Source: Enoplosus armatus (taxonomy: Eukaryota > Chordata > Actinopteri > Centrarchiformes > Enoplosidae). From it: 64,000 nt of DNA. This document shows positions 13,001-22,469 of the stretch, one piece after another (the stretch's first letter is position 1; each line of letters opens with the position of its first letter). The translations under genes were made by a program, and so were the position numbers. Below the pieces are notes generated by a model. The model had not been told where the DNA came from. It worked only from the letters and a program-made list of their open reading frames with translations, and made no database searches. Where the stretch lies: positions 69,501-133,500 of the forward strand of contig NC_092200.1 of the NCBI RefSeq assembly GCF_043641665.1, read 5' to 3'.

Positions 13001-16000
13001 GTATAGTAGGGTATTAATGCAATAGAGTACAGTACCAGGGTCGTAGTCTCCCAGCTCTGATTGGATGGTGTAGGAGCCGAGGACAGTGTGAGTCGCAAAT
13101 GAACATGGAAGGCGACCAGAAACTATATCTTGTCTGAGCTGGAGACACAGGAAATATCTGCAGACAGACAGGAAGACATCACCTTTCTCAGCTGTACAAA
13201 CAGGTGAAAACATGTGTGACAGGTGAGTGAAACTACCTGGTGATGTCCTCAGAGAGCTGGGCGGGGTCAGGAGGGTAAAACTTGACGTTAAAGGAGAAGT
13301 TCCAAGGAACTCCTGAAAGACAGAGAGAAAGGAATCATTTCAAACAGACAGTTAACCTGAACTAACCAGTTAACCAGGTAACCAGTAACAAATCAGGATC
13401 GAACGTATAAAGCCCTGACCCCTAGACATAGGAGGTTAGGGTTAGAGGGTCAAAGCGACTGACCTCTGACCTGCTTCTTCATCTCCTTTGATGGATCCAA
13501 CCAGTTCTACAAGACAAAGGGTAAAGGTCAGACATCAGACAGACAGACAGACAGACAGACAGGTAAACAGAAGGACGGGTACCTTGTTGTTGTCGGCATC
13601 TCTGAAAGACAAAGCGAAGTAGTCTCTCTCCAGCAGGTTGACGTGTTCACAAACCTTCTCAAACAAGTGAAGACCACGAGTACGTTTCTACACAGAGGAA
13701 AGGGTTAAAATTTCACTTTTATATAAATGTGTGAAGGAAAAATTATTTTGTTTTTAACATGTAGTTTACTGTTACCACTGCACACACACTCCTGAGGGTC
13801 TTTTGTGTCTCTTTGTGGCCCCTGTGCTGTAATGCAGCCATGGACTAGAGGATCTGTTTATGTAGACGTGAGTCTGGCAGTCTTACTGCTTGGCCAGTCC
13901 ATGTGAGGTGGTGTTTGATAATGTTTGTGTTTGCAGGGCTCTGATATGCCTCCTGTAGGTGGTCCAGGTCTCTGATCCACACAGTACAGATGAGAGAGTA
14001 GTAGAGTAGAAATCCTAAACCAGTGATCCTTTCCCCCCAAAATTTAAAATGTTGTCACCTGATTAAGATCATTCTAAATATAGTTCTAGGAAAACTACAT
14101 GGAGCAAATTTATGGTAACTATGATTAGCTAATCACAAATATCATTGACAACACTTCCTGTTTCACATTAAAAGGCTTTTATTGGGAAGCACAAGCAAGA
14201 AGTATCAGCAGTAGTTTTACGAATCATCTTTAAAGAGGAGGTATTATGTTAATGTCCAGCTCTATATCTGTATTCTGGGACTCCACTAGAGCAGCTTTGC
14301 ATGATTCACAGATCTAATGAGTCCTTCTTCATCTTATTGTGGCCCTTCATGCGGCCCCTCAGTTCACCCTCTGTCTGATACAAGCCGTCTGAGCTCCTGT
14401 CTCTTCAAGGCCCGCTCCCTAAAAGCCCTCTTTCTTCTGATTGGCCGGCTCCCTGCAGCCCACGAAGGGCAGGGAGATGCCTCTGAGCCCTGAGCACAGC
14501 ACACCGCTTCATACTAAGCCGCTGTGACTGACTGCATGACAGCAACAGTAACTTAGCTTGGAAAATACAGATATGGGGACTGAATGTGATGAACTTCCTG
14601 TTTATCAGACCACAAATGAGACAAGAAGTAGGTTGGAAAAACGATAGATGCTGCTGGAGCTGAGTGTTTCTGGGGACTGGGCCTCACTGACCACTGTACA
14701 AAAACACACAACTTTATTCACTGATTTTGGTGAAACTCCATCATTTTATGGAGAAAATGTGTTCTGGTTTTCCCTCTGATGTCCTCCGGCTGCTCTGCCT
14801 CAACTCTCGGTGATTTACGGAGTTTCCTGACGGACAGAAAGCTTTAGAAAGTAAATGCTAACTGCTGCTAACTGTAGCTGCCATTAGCTCAGTTAGCTCT
14901 GAGCACCAGGGGAGTGTTGGTGTTTACACCACCAGCACAAGAGCTTTGGACCGCCGGGAGGAGGAGGTTTTCAGTCCCGGGCTCCGAGAGTCAGCTAACT
15001 AAGAGCATAGATATAGATATATATCTATGGCTAAGAGGACTGCTAGCTGCACAGCTAACTAACGAACGGCAGCTACAGTTAGCAGTAGTTAACGATGACT
15101 TTAGCAACAAGTAAAGCCAACTGCCCATCAAGAAACGACCTCCTACCTACCTACTTTCCTTCTCAACAGAAAAAGCTCTTTCTGTGAGACACTGAACAAC
15201 CTGAGTAGCAGTAAAGAGCCATCCTGAGCAGAGCAGCCCAACAACTCAGACAGACTGAGGGGGGAGTGAGCGGCCCTCTACTTTGTGGCCGTGCTTTGTT
15301 TTCTTCTTCTTCTTCTTCTTCTTCTTCTTCTTCTTCATGGGCGTGCGGTCACTGCTGTGCCCTAAGCAGATGACCATCCCTGAGGCTTATTACATAATAC
15401 ATCTCACGGAAGTAAGACATGACAAGCGAAGGGAGCGTTCAGAGCAGTCTGCAGACTGAGCTTCCGGCTCACAGGGATTACTTTTACATACGTTTTCCTC
15501 ATTTGGCAACTTTGGTAACGTTTAATAGGAATATCCAACATTGTAACACTATGCATATGACAGCAAATAAGGAAAAGCATAATAGGTCCTCTTTAACTCA
15601 TCACAGAAGTTTGAGGGACCTGTGTCCCCTCCACCTGTCTCCCCTCCATCTGTCCCCACCTGTCTCTCCATGTCTCCACCTGTCTCACCTCCACAGTGCA
15701 GGTGAACAGTGAGCCGTCCAGCAGGGTCACTTTGGTCTGCATCGTCCTGAAGCTCAGAGGGTTTCTGGCTGGAGAGCGAGCAATTCGACTGCTCGACGAC
15801 AGGTGACTCGTCGAGTCCTCGGCCAATGAGCTTTGAGCTTGGCTCTGGGACAGCCAGCCCTCCCCTCCCTGAGGACGCAGGAATTGATGTCATATTTCAC
15901 ATTCCTGATTAATAATCTGTTTATTGATTGTTTATTTCTTTGTGGTTTTTTTCTACCTGTTTAGGTGTGGAGTGGGCAGCGGCTTCAGGGAAAGACTCCG

Positions 16001-16046
16001 CCTCTTTGGGCTGGGCCTCCTGTGGCTCACCTGGCTCTGTCGTCAT
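3668..16046 (-). CDS. epb41l3: epb41l3-like (protein 4.1B) gene, 17 coding exons
   Basis: Members of this family are membrane-skeleton adaptors that tie transmembrane proteins to spectrin and actin. Seventeen exons read on the minus strand keep phase throughout and give 612 codons: 15957-16046, 15689-15868, 13583-13687, 13464-13506, 13237-13312, 13036-13157, 12324-12420, 12147-12234, 8762-8914, 7755-7852, 7465-7640, 6437-6520, 5516-5620, 5208-5362, 4556-4603, 3947-3976, 3668-3853. The MTTE start, the [10 protein letters not shown] stretch, the FERM domain (about residues 73-355), 'KFRYSGRTQ', 'LITTVTPE', '[13 protein letters not shown]' and '[11 protein letters not shown]...PMIEPL' fit EPB41L3 better than EPB41, L1 or L2. 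The usual conserved C-terminal domain is not found and may lie left of coordinate 1. The assignment to an a or b paralogue is open. Confidence 0.88.
3947..3976 (-). CDS. epb41l3: epb41l3-like exon 16, 10-codon microexon
   Basis: [10 protein letters not shown] is flanked by TTTCAG and GTAAGA. It fits the start of the spectrin-actin-binding segment (SDQEED in the family). Both ends are phase 0. Confidence 0.72.
3978..4022 (+). repeat. (CAGA)n microsatellite
   Basis: Tetranucleotide run immediately upstream (minus-strand sense) of the exon 16 acceptor. Confidence 0.85.
4556..4603 (-). CDS. epb41l3: epb41l3-like exon 15
   Basis: This 16-codon exon, [16 protein letters not shown], matches the family motif TDTAADGETTATE. 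Both ends are phase 0 and the donor is GTACTG. Confidence 0.8.
4715..5160. mobile_element. probable non-autonomous interspersed repeat
   Basis: The block has the look of a common fish MITE or SINE (segments like 'CCCACTAGAAGTGTGTGGCA' and 'CTGCATAGTATTCCTTTAAA'). I cannot name the family and see no intact terminal repeats. Confidence 0.3.
5208..5362 (-). CDS. epb41l3: epb41l3-like exon 14, acidic linker
   Basis: The exon encodes a highly acidic stretch ([15 protein letters not shown], then QDEEDEEE) and ends at a GTAACA donor, which returns the reading to phase 0 as required by the next exon. The domain is disordered. Confidence 0.7.
5516..5620 (-). CDS. epb41l3: epb41l3-like exon 13
   Basis: The exon encodes '[12 protein letters not shown]', matching the [10 protein letters not shown] motif after the FERM-adjacent region of 4.1B. 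It is 35 codons long, enters in phase 1 and leaves in phase 1. The acceptor is next to a CA repeat. Confidence 0.8.
5621..5645 (+). repeat. (CA)n microsatellite at exon 13 acceptor
   Basis: A dinucleotide run forms the sequence just before the minus-strand acceptor of exon 13, replacing a pyrimidine-only tract by TG repeats. Confidence 0.9.
6437..6520 (-). CDS. epb41l3: epb41l3-like exon 12, 84-bp cassette exon candidate
   Basis: The segment has an acceptor CCTCAG and a donor GTAGAG, is in phase with both neighbours, and is 28 codons long, so skipping keeps the frame. It encodes a Ser/Thr/Ala-rich linker beginning [13 protein letters not shown] recognise no domain. The evidence is splice sites and phase only. 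Confidence 0.5.
6610..7460. repeat. degenerate 'ACTACTGGGACCAG' minisatellite
   Basis: About 850 bp of intron between exons 11 and 12 is built from variants of ACTACTGGGACCAGTACT. The array begins directly at the donor of exon 11. Long open frames in it (for example 6933-7355 minus) are products of the trinucleotide bias, not genes. Confidence 0.85.
7465..7640 (-). CDS. epb41l3: epb41l3-like exon 11, FERM-adjacent domain
   Basis: The exon encodes '[19 protein letters not shown]' and 'NMLSRSLDG', the FERM-adjacent region. It contains candidate phosphorylation sites of RRAS type. A run of 21 C (minus strand) lies just before its acceptor. Confidence 0.9.
7654..7674 (+). repeat. poly-G run (21 G), poly-C in the acceptor tract of exon 11
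   Basis: Twenty-one consecutive G on the plus strand lie 14 bp outside exon 11. On the transcribed sense this is a C21 tract followed by ATCTGTCTCTCAG, within the acceptor region. Confidence 0.95.
7755..7852 (-). CDS. epb41l3: epb41l3-like exon 10, FERM F3 end
   Basis: The exon encodes [21 protein letters not shown] and [10 protein letters not shown], the closing helix of the FERM domain. Its acceptor and first 15 or so bases are copied in a tandem array lying just upstream at about 7853-8105. Confidence 0.92.
7838..8105 (-). repeat. 34-bp minisatellite made of the exon 10 splice acceptor
   Basis: On the minus strand each unit reads polypyrimidine CTCTCTGTCTGTCTCCAG followed by a variant of TTTGACCAGTTTGAGTCT, the true start of exon 10. 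Besides the real junction there are seven further copies (mostly 34 bp, one 33 and one 25), each retaining an AG. Confidence 0.9.
8762..8914 (-). CDS. epb41l3: epb41l3-like exon 9, FERM F3
   Basis: This 51-codon phase-0 exon contains '[20 protein letters not shown]' and then '[16 protein letters not shown]', the PTB-like F3 lobe. A 3.2 kb intron with a long CAGA array separates it from exon 8. Confidence 0.93.
9194..9225 (+). repeat. (AAT)n microsatellite
   Basis: About ten AAT/ATA trinucleotides in the intron between exons 8 and 9 of the epb41l3-like gene. Confidence 0.9.
9732..10356 (+). repeat. compound CAGA/GATA array with higher-order units
   Basis: About 620 bp of GACA/GATA tetranucleotides are interrupted three times by the same unique block (GACAGCTGGTCTAAAT then GAAAAATTAGCACTG, near 9793, 9950 and 10129). 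Open frames translating to CLSVCLSV here are repeat artefacts. Confidence 0.92.
10357..12146. other. intron of the epb41l3-like gene
   Basis: No exon is recognisable. A 108-codon minus-strand open frame at 10545-10871 encodes several hydrophobic segments but matches no family I know and is not counted as a gene. Confidence 0.5.
12147..12234 (-). CDS. epb41l3: epb41l3-like exon 8, FERM F2/F3
   Basis: The exon encodes '[20 protein letters not shown]' and then GVDLHHAK, a hallmark of protein 4.1 FERM domains. The donor is GTAAAA. Confidence 0.92.
12324..12420 (-). CDS. epb41l3: epb41l3-like exon 7, FERM F2
   Basis: The exon encodes [20 protein letters not shown] followed by an acidic helix ending 'MELHKTY'. 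The donor GTTCTC is weak, but the phase joins both neighbours. Confidence 0.9.
12655..13035 (+). repeat. GTA-rich minisatellite, unit about 60 bp, split by a short interspersed repeat
   Basis: Units contain GGGAGGGTACGTCAGAGAAG and GGTTTGGCAGGGTATAGT. Three clear copies lie before, and one degenerate copy after, a short insert at 12868-12957. Confidence 0.85.
12868..12957 (-). mobile_element. short interspersed repeat ('TATATAGCGCC' family fragment)
   Basis: Reverse-oriented copy ending in GCTATATAAATAAAATG...AATTGAATTGAATT, related to the longer copies at 24369 and 45265. It sits inside the GTA-rich minisatellite. Confidence 0.65.
13036..13157 (-). CDS. epb41l3: epb41l3-like exon 6, FERM F2
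   Basis: The exon encodes '[20 protein letters not shown]' and ends at 'SELGDYDP'. It is a near-exact match to the family. The donor GTACTG sits at the edge of a GTA-rich minisatellite. Confidence 0.92.
13237..13312 (-). CDS. epb41l3: epb41l3-like exon 5, FERM
   Basis: The exon encodes '[17 protein letters not shown]' followed by SEDIT, the conserved FERM F1/F2 junction of 4.1 proteins. The donor is GTAGTT. Confidence 0.9.
13464..13506 (-). CDS. epb41l3: epb41l3-like exon 4, FERM
   Basis: This 43-nt exon encodes [14 protein letters not shown]. The phase-1 donor GTCAGT joins cleanly to the next exon. Confidence 0.88.
13583..13687 (-). CDS. epb41l3: epb41l3-like exon 3, FERM F1
   Basis: Residues 91-125 contain '[19 protein letters not shown]', a FERM F1 signature of 4.1 proteins. 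The donor is GTACCC and both ends are phase 0. Confidence 0.9.
14230..15596. mobile_element. piggyBac-type non-autonomous element (TTAA ends)
   Basis: The block starts TTAAAGAGGAGGTATTATG and ends CATAATAGGTCCTCTTTAA, imperfect inverted repeats each bearing TTAA, the target of piggyBac transposons. It is 1,367 bp long, has no transposase, and holds a TTC repeat. Related inverted and fragmentary sequence occurs at about 29.76-30.15 and 36.1-36.2 kb. It lies in the intron between exons 2 and 3. Confidence 0.75.
15301..15337 (+). repeat. (TTC)n microsatellite
   Basis: Twelve TTC units inside the TTAA-flanked element. Confidence 0.95.
15689..15868 (-). CDS. epb41l3: epb41l3-like exon 2, start of FERM F1 lobe
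   Basis: This exon covers residues 31-90. A serine-rich linker ([12 protein letters not shown]) leads into the first FERM strand '[18 protein letters not shown]'. The acceptor is CCTCAG, the donor GTGAGA, and both ends are phase 0. Confidence 0.85.
15957..16046 (-). CDS. epb41l3: epb41l3-like coding exon 1 (start codon)
   Basis: The start ATG is at 16046-16044, followed by [18 protein letters not shown] and ending HSTPKQ. The MTTE beginning and the AAAHSTP motif match the 4.1B N-terminus as I know it. The donor is GTAGAA, phase 0, residues 1-30. The segment is disordered and acidic. Confidence 0.85.
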
Positions 16047-17154
16047 GGTGATTCACCTGAGAGATAGTGACGACACATTACCGTGGAGAGTAATGATGTG
16101 ATGTGTCAACACACAATCAGGCTCTTTTTTAACCTCATGTTTGTGATGCAAACATTTTTAGTTGCTTTAGAGGTTTCTGTTAAACTGAGCTACAGTAACA
16201 ACCTTTTTTTAAACGTGGTACTTGTTGTTGAAACAACAACTAAGTCCGAGTAGTGAAGACTGATCTTCACAGCTGCAACATGTTGATGAACATTATCTCT
16301 CCAGAAAAACCTTTGACCACATTTACTCCCCGACAGTGGAAGAAGTATTCAAAACTTTAATTTAAGTAAAAGTAGCAATACCACATTGGACAAACCCTTT
16401 TTACAAGTAAAAGTCCTGCATTCATTCAGAAGAGTCACCAGCAAAGTGTACTTAAAGTGTCTATAATGTCTATAATATGAGCTGCAATGAGATCAGCGTG
16501 TTTGGGTCACTCTCACTGCTCTCCTTTAATGATTAAATGAATTAAATATTAAAAGAATGTTTAGTCATTAAAATGTATAATAATATAATTCTCCAGAGAG
16601 AGACATCTTCATTAGTTTAAAACCAAAGATATTTACAATTATTTAATAAAAGAGAAGCAGCAGATCCTCACTGACAAGAAGCCAGAAACAGAAAGATTTC
16701 TGAGTCGTATTTGAACTCAGCATCAATTTTAAAACCTTGTACTTTCTACTCTGTGTTTACTGTCCTGGTCACTATCTGATGATGTCATCACCCTGAGCCC
16801 CGTTACCATCTGCTGACCCCTCCAGCTGTCAGGTGAAGGGTTGCCATGGTAATGCAGGGGGTGGGGTGGGGGGCAGAGAGAGATTAGGACTGGGAGACAA
16901 TCTAATGTAATCTGGTTTGGACTCAGGCAGACGAGGATGATGATGATGATGATGATGATAATTTGGGTCAGAGAAGGGGGGGACATTCAACATTTTAAAA
17001 TATTTTCAGTGGTTCTAGATAAATAAAGTCAGATGATATCTCAGTCTACAATAATATTCAACACATCTGCAGCTTTTCCCTGATTACATATATTAAAGTG
17101 TAATAACATTATATTATTACTATAGTGTTATTATTTTATATTAGGCTACTATAT

Positions 17155-17157
<3 letters not shown>

Positions 17158-17196
<39 letters not shown>
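17158..17196 (+). repeat. (TA)n microsatellite
   Basis: About 18 TA units. Confidence 0.95.
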
Positions 17197-17204
<8 letters not shown>

Positions 17205-17619
17205 TAATGGCTGCTGGAGTTACATAAATTAACTTATCTCAAGTATTGTAATATGTGATATAGTTTATGTATTTCTGTGCTTATATTATGTCTCTGTGGT
17301 GCTGTTACACGTGACTTTACTGTCAGAGATCAATTAAGTGTGATGACATGTATCTGCTCCTGTCAGAAACACAGTGAAGTTACAGCTGATCACTAGAAAT
17401 GAGTCATGTACTGTGCTCTGACATCACAGAGCCCCAGAAATATTCAGTATTATACAGATATTTCAGAGATATTAGAGGTATTTAATAGATATATAACAGA
17501 GACACGATGCAGTAGTTTTTCCGGTCGGGAGAGTTTGAGTCTTTGTCGTCCTGCAGCAGGAAACACCCCGTTGCAACACACACACACTCACTGCAGTGTG
17601 ATGAAGCAGAAATGATGCG

Positions 17620-17621
17620 CG

Positions 17622-17668
<47 letters not shown>
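17620..17668 (+). repeat. GCGC then (CT)n microsatellite
   Basis: A GCGCGCGC block leads into more than 20 CT units. On the minus strand this is a GA repeat close to the candidate promoter of the epb41l3-like gene. Confidence 0.95.
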
Positions 17669-17671
<3 letters not shown>

Positions 17672-17809
17672 CTCGATAATAAACGGATAATCACTTCTAT
17701 CAGTAATAATTACCCCCCCTGTAAATCAAACCATCAGCAGATCTTTACCTGTCCTCGTGCAGGACGCTCGCCCTCTTCCTCCCAGTAAAGGACGCTTTTT
17801 TTTACTACA

Positions 17810-17850
17810 TCATACGGCGGCGGAGCGTGGACGTCATGACGTAAGGTGTA
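17810..17850 (-). promoter_or_regulatory. candidate promoter with paired CRE-like sites
   Basis: A GC-rich patch (CGGCGGCGGAGCGTGG) is followed by GACGTCATGACGTAAG, two overlapping CRE/ATF-type sites. It lies 1.8 kb upstream of the epb41l3-like start codon in otherwise AT-rich DNA. The assignment is from composition and motif only. Confidence 0.4.
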
Positions 17851-18277
17851 GAGATCGCTGTTTTAAACCAGACGGTGAATGTGACGTGAAAATCACATTT
17901 TTATTTCTATTTATTTCATTTGTTTTCAGATGTTAAAGTTCATATTGAATCTTTACTGAATGTAGTAGTAATTATGTACATGTAATATTGTATATAAGTT
18001 ACTGTAGTATACATTGTATACTACACTTACTGTGACACCCTGGGCTCAATAAAGTTCATCTAAATTTAATAATAAAAAAGAGGAACTTTTATCACTTAAA
18101 TTACTGAACAGACAGAGTATAGTGATTTTACTAGGGCTGAACCTAATGCTTCAAAGCTTCTACCGTTGCCATGGTAATCAGTATTAGAATGCTTCTGGGT
18201 TTTTATCATTATATGCATTACCCCAAAAATCCCAAATAGCCTATGAAATAAGAAATATTAATTAATAATATTAATTA

Positions 18278-19215
18278 GTGTGTTATTGTCTGTGTGTGTG
18301 CAGCAAAGCCTTTGACACCATAAACCGTGAAATGGTCTGGAAAAACCTCTCCAAACTTGGAATACCACCCAAGTTTCTCTCCGTCCTGCAGCAACTGCAT
18401 GATGGGATGCAAGCCAGAGTCCTCATGGGAGAACTCCAGTCACAGTCCTTCAAGGTCGATGTTGGGGTGATGCAAGGCTGTGTCTTGGCACTGGTCTTGT
18501 TCACGCGCCTCCTCTCAGCCATCACCCACCTCTTCCACCATGCCCTGGGACACAGAGATGGAGTTCACCTGGAGTACTGCCTTGACGGAAGTCTAATCAA
18601 CATCCGAAGGCTCCAGGCCCATACAGAGACCTGCCAAATCTGTGTTCAAATCAGTCCTTTGGTCACCAGGTCAACATTCAAAAAACCAAAGTCATGGCAC
18701 AACTCACTATCCCACCTCCTTCATCCCCCAGCTTCCAAATCAATGGTGTTTCACTCAAAGTAGTGGACCAGTTCACTTATCTTGGCTCCCTCGACATTGA
18801 AATAAACAGCCGCATCAACAAGCCTCGTCTGTCTTTGGGCGCCTCTGCAGAAGGGTTTTTGAAAATAAGAACCAAAAGGACAGTATTAGTAGTAGTTTAC
18901 AATGCAGTATGTGCCTTTGCTCCGCAGAAACATGGATCCCATACAGACAGCATATCACAAACTTGGAGGCCTTCACATCCAATGCCTTCAAAAGATTCTC
19001 GACCTGTCTTGGGACAATCGAATTCCCCATACTAAGATTCTTTCCATGACCAACTCCACCTGCATGGAAGCAGCAATGGCATAATGTCCGCATGCCTGAC
19101 CACCACCTACCCACCAAGCCCTCTATGGGCAACTCTGCGATGCAAAACGGGCTGCTGCCAAACAAAAAAGGCACAATAAGGACTATACCTAAGCCCCATC
19201 CATCTTGAACCTCTG
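18278..19215 (+). pseudogene. non-LTR retrotransposon reverse-transcriptase fragment, broken
   Basis: The first part reads 'AFDTINREMVWKNLSKLGIP' and 'GVMQGCVLALVLFT', the RT palm region. A second frame gives 'VVDQFTYLGSLDIEINSRI' and a third 'RNMDPIQTAYHKLGGLHIQC', so several frameshifts divide it. The endonuclease and the FADD motif region are missing. It lies between the two host genes. The clade is uncertain. Confidence 0.8.
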
Positions 19216-20540
19216 GATAGATTGGCCTGGCAGGTCACCTGTGGCAGGTTGACCGAACAAATACATTACTTCAGCCAACAGAGGAGGACTAAAAGACGTG
19301 CCCAATGACACCAGAGGGCTTCATCTGGATTCTCTTGCCCCACCTGTGGATGAGTGTGTGGCTCACGTATTGGCATCCACAGCCACAGGAAGTGACACAG
19401 GACACCCCCACCCCCGTCCCTCAGAGCAAGCGGCATCATCGGACACGATGGACAGCTAGGAAAATGTGTGTTTGTGTGTGTGTTACTCACCAGTAAGACA
19501 GGAAGTGATTGATTCACACAGAAAAAGAAGAAGAAGAAGACATTGTGTTAATTGAATTCTTAATGTGAGTATTATTTATGTATACAGATATAAATATATC
19601 TCCATATATACTTCATGTTGAACTAACCACTGTAATCAAGCAGCGAGCAGCTTTCTGCCCAAAACCCAAACTTCTGTCTTACTTTCTTCAACATGTTTCT
19701 TCACACATTAATGTCCCACACAGACAAGAAAATATGAATCAATATTTCTTTTCTTCCAACTTCCAACAATCTGCATTCATTTTCTCAATTACAGTAAAAC
19801 ATAAGTAATTTCTAAATTTCACATCAAGAGATTTTTAAAACTCCAGAGAGAAAACGTAAACATGAAACATTAAAGTCTGATAAAAAGAATAAATTGTGTT
19901 AATAATGAATAGTAAAACAGTAAAACCATGTTTTTAAGGAATCAAGGTCATTTATTTGTCATTTAACACCACAGGGTTGCACAATGACATGTAGCCGCTT
20001 CATGCTACACACACAGAGAACATATGTAAATATAACAATATATAGTTATTTACATGTTTACCTAATCATCCAGAAAGTAATAATTCTGTCGTGCATTTTT
20101 TGATTTTAGTTGATTTTTATGTGTTTTTGTGGTTTTCTATCAGTATTTCTTCTTCACTTCTTTAAACAGTGAAGTCAAACCTCCAGAGATCAGAATGAAC
20201 TTTGTTTATGTGATGAAATATTGAATCAATATTATCATCGTCATCAGTATTATCAGAATCACTCTGGATTGACGTGATTACTGTGTTTACACAACTGAAA
20301 CAACATCTCACTTATTTAATAACAAATACACGATAAAATAACATCAGATTCATCAAACTATTTATAATCAGTAGACTTTCATGATTTATTCTGTTTATTA
20401 AAATGTTTGATATTCATTTAAATGGTAATGGTCAAGATAGGAAAGTAGGAAAATTCAGGTGGTCAAGGTGTCATAAAAACGGATATAAATACAAATATAC
20501 AATATGCAGTCCCCCTTCTATCCCCCTAAAACACACTATC

Positions 20541-20542
<2 letters not shown>

Positions 20543-20574
<32 letters not shown>
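20543..20574 (+). repeat. (CA)n microsatellite
   Basis: Sixteen CA units. Confidence 0.95.
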
Positions 20575-20578
<4 letters not shown>

Positions 20579-21473
20579 AAAGCATTTCCAAGCTGCTCTA
20601 GCATACACTAACACACACTAATAAAGCAAAAAATAAACACGATATGCAGTGGGATACATAATCCCAGTGAAACAAAAGAACTCTTCAGCTTTCTAATCAA
20701 CCAATAAGTATACAAGTGTGTATACATGTGTTTGTACGTTCCTTTCATTTTACAGTCTAATTGCTGAAGGAACAAAAGACTGTTCTTATTTTCCTTCTCT
20801 TGCCCTGATGGCTTAGTTGGAACCTGTTGTGTCAAGGGAACCTCAGAATGAGGTCTTTAAACAACTGAGCAGCTGACATCTGTTCCCACCCAGTGACCCC
20901 ACTCGCCATCTTGATCATGCACTGCAACCTATCTTGGTCTTGGTTGTGCATGTTACATCCATCAGTAAATCCTCTATCAACAACAAATAATATCATTTAG
21001 GGTCAGAGTGATTTATCTGACGTTAACTTCCTGTAAATGGGACACCCGAACAGGTTGTGAGAACTGCAGTGCACCCTGGGAATTATTTTGTCCAAACATA
21101 CATCAGCAAACAGCATTAAAGAGTTAATTATTATTTATTTATCCAAATATTCATACAACCTGTTCTGTTTCCTCCTGAGTTTTAACAGCATGCATACGTT
21201 CTCTTTCCTAATGCTAACCCTAACCCAGCCTGCAGGTTGTCAGGATTTACATAAATATCATGTAGTCTTGTGTCCTTCTACATTTAAATATTAATAATAA
21301 ATAAATAATAAGAACCATTGAGTGTTTTATTGATGAAGTGAAGTTCCTCTGGAAACTACTGGCTCTTAGAAAGAGTTACCGTAGAAACAGGAATGACTGA
21401 ATCACATTTAAACATGTTTACTGATTCTTCTGATCAAAAGGTTCAATGGAGACAAACATGACAGACAAACATG

Positions 21474-21512
21474 ATGGTGATGATGATGATGATGGGGATG
21501 GGGATGGGGATG
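21474..21512 (+). repeat. (GAT)n/(GGGGAT)n microsatellite
   Basis: A GAT run changes into GGGGAT hexamers. Confidence 0.9.
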
Positions 21513-22469
21513 ATGGAGGACAGATCAGACTACATGAAACGGCGACATTACTAAAACGCAATAACTAAACACACACCAAGCTGACATTATATATAAACGT
21601 GTTTTACCTGTGCAGGTGTTCAGACGTCTCAGTGATGACGATGAAGTTGACGAAGGTTAAACTCCTTGAAATGATTTCTGTTGGTTTTATTCCTCTCTTT
21701 CTCTCTCTCTCTGTCACTGTGTCTCTTGTCCGGACTGTTGTTTGGATGGATTAGTGGTTTTTACTCTGACACATCAGGCCCCGCCCACTCACATTACCCC
21801 CCCCCACACACACACATCACAGCTGTCAATCTCAGGCTGGAGGTGGGGCTTACAGCTGAGGAGACAGCAGAGGAATGTGGGATTTGTAGTGTTTAGATCA
21901 GTGAAATCTACACTGAGCCATGGGGGTCAGTCCTGACACCCCTCAGTGTGTATTCATTGTATTCTGTGTTTTCTGGAATTTTTACTGTATGTTTTTGTCG
22001 AGATGTTAACGTCAACAGTGTGTCACAACTGTGCGAGCAGGGTAATAGGGAACACAGGGAATAGGACGCAAATGCAGAGCTGATGCCGGTCAGTAATTTA
22101 ATAAACACAATAGGATACAAAGATTTACGGGATGGTGAGGCATGCGGGGGTCAAAACCAGAAAACAGTCCATTGAATAAATTGCAAAAACTTTTAACTTT
22201 TTTGGTATTATTAGTTTTAATTTATTTTATTGTCGTTGAAATGTGCTCAGCAGTCCAAGGCTGTAAGAATCAGTAGCCAATCAGGACTTTATTCAAGTTT
22301 GAAGTGCAAAAACGTTTTATTTATTTTAATTGAATTTCTTTTGTTGTTGTTGAAAACACATCGTTCCGAGACTGTACATTGTCAGATTCTTTGTAAGACC
22401 CTGCTATAGTTGCATTGTTAGAAATAAGTCATTTATTCGACACACATTTTAAAAAATCAACATTACTTA

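Larger units (their letters stand above)
16047..17820. other. 5' leader/intron region of the epb41l3-like gene
   Basis: This stretch between the first coding exon and the GC-rich candidate promoter holds a (GAT)n run near 16936, a (TA)n run at 17158-17196 and a (CT)n run at 17624-17668. No further coding exon is visible; a non-coding first exon is expected near 17.5-17.8 kb. Confidence 0.5.
19216..22400. other. intergenic, no gene recognised
   Basis: AT-rich DNA with a (CA)n run at 20543-20574 and a (GAT)n run near 21477-21512. I see no exon or transposase. A short CT-rich region near 21.7 kb could hide an alternative leader exon but shows nothing decisive. Confidence 0.5.
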
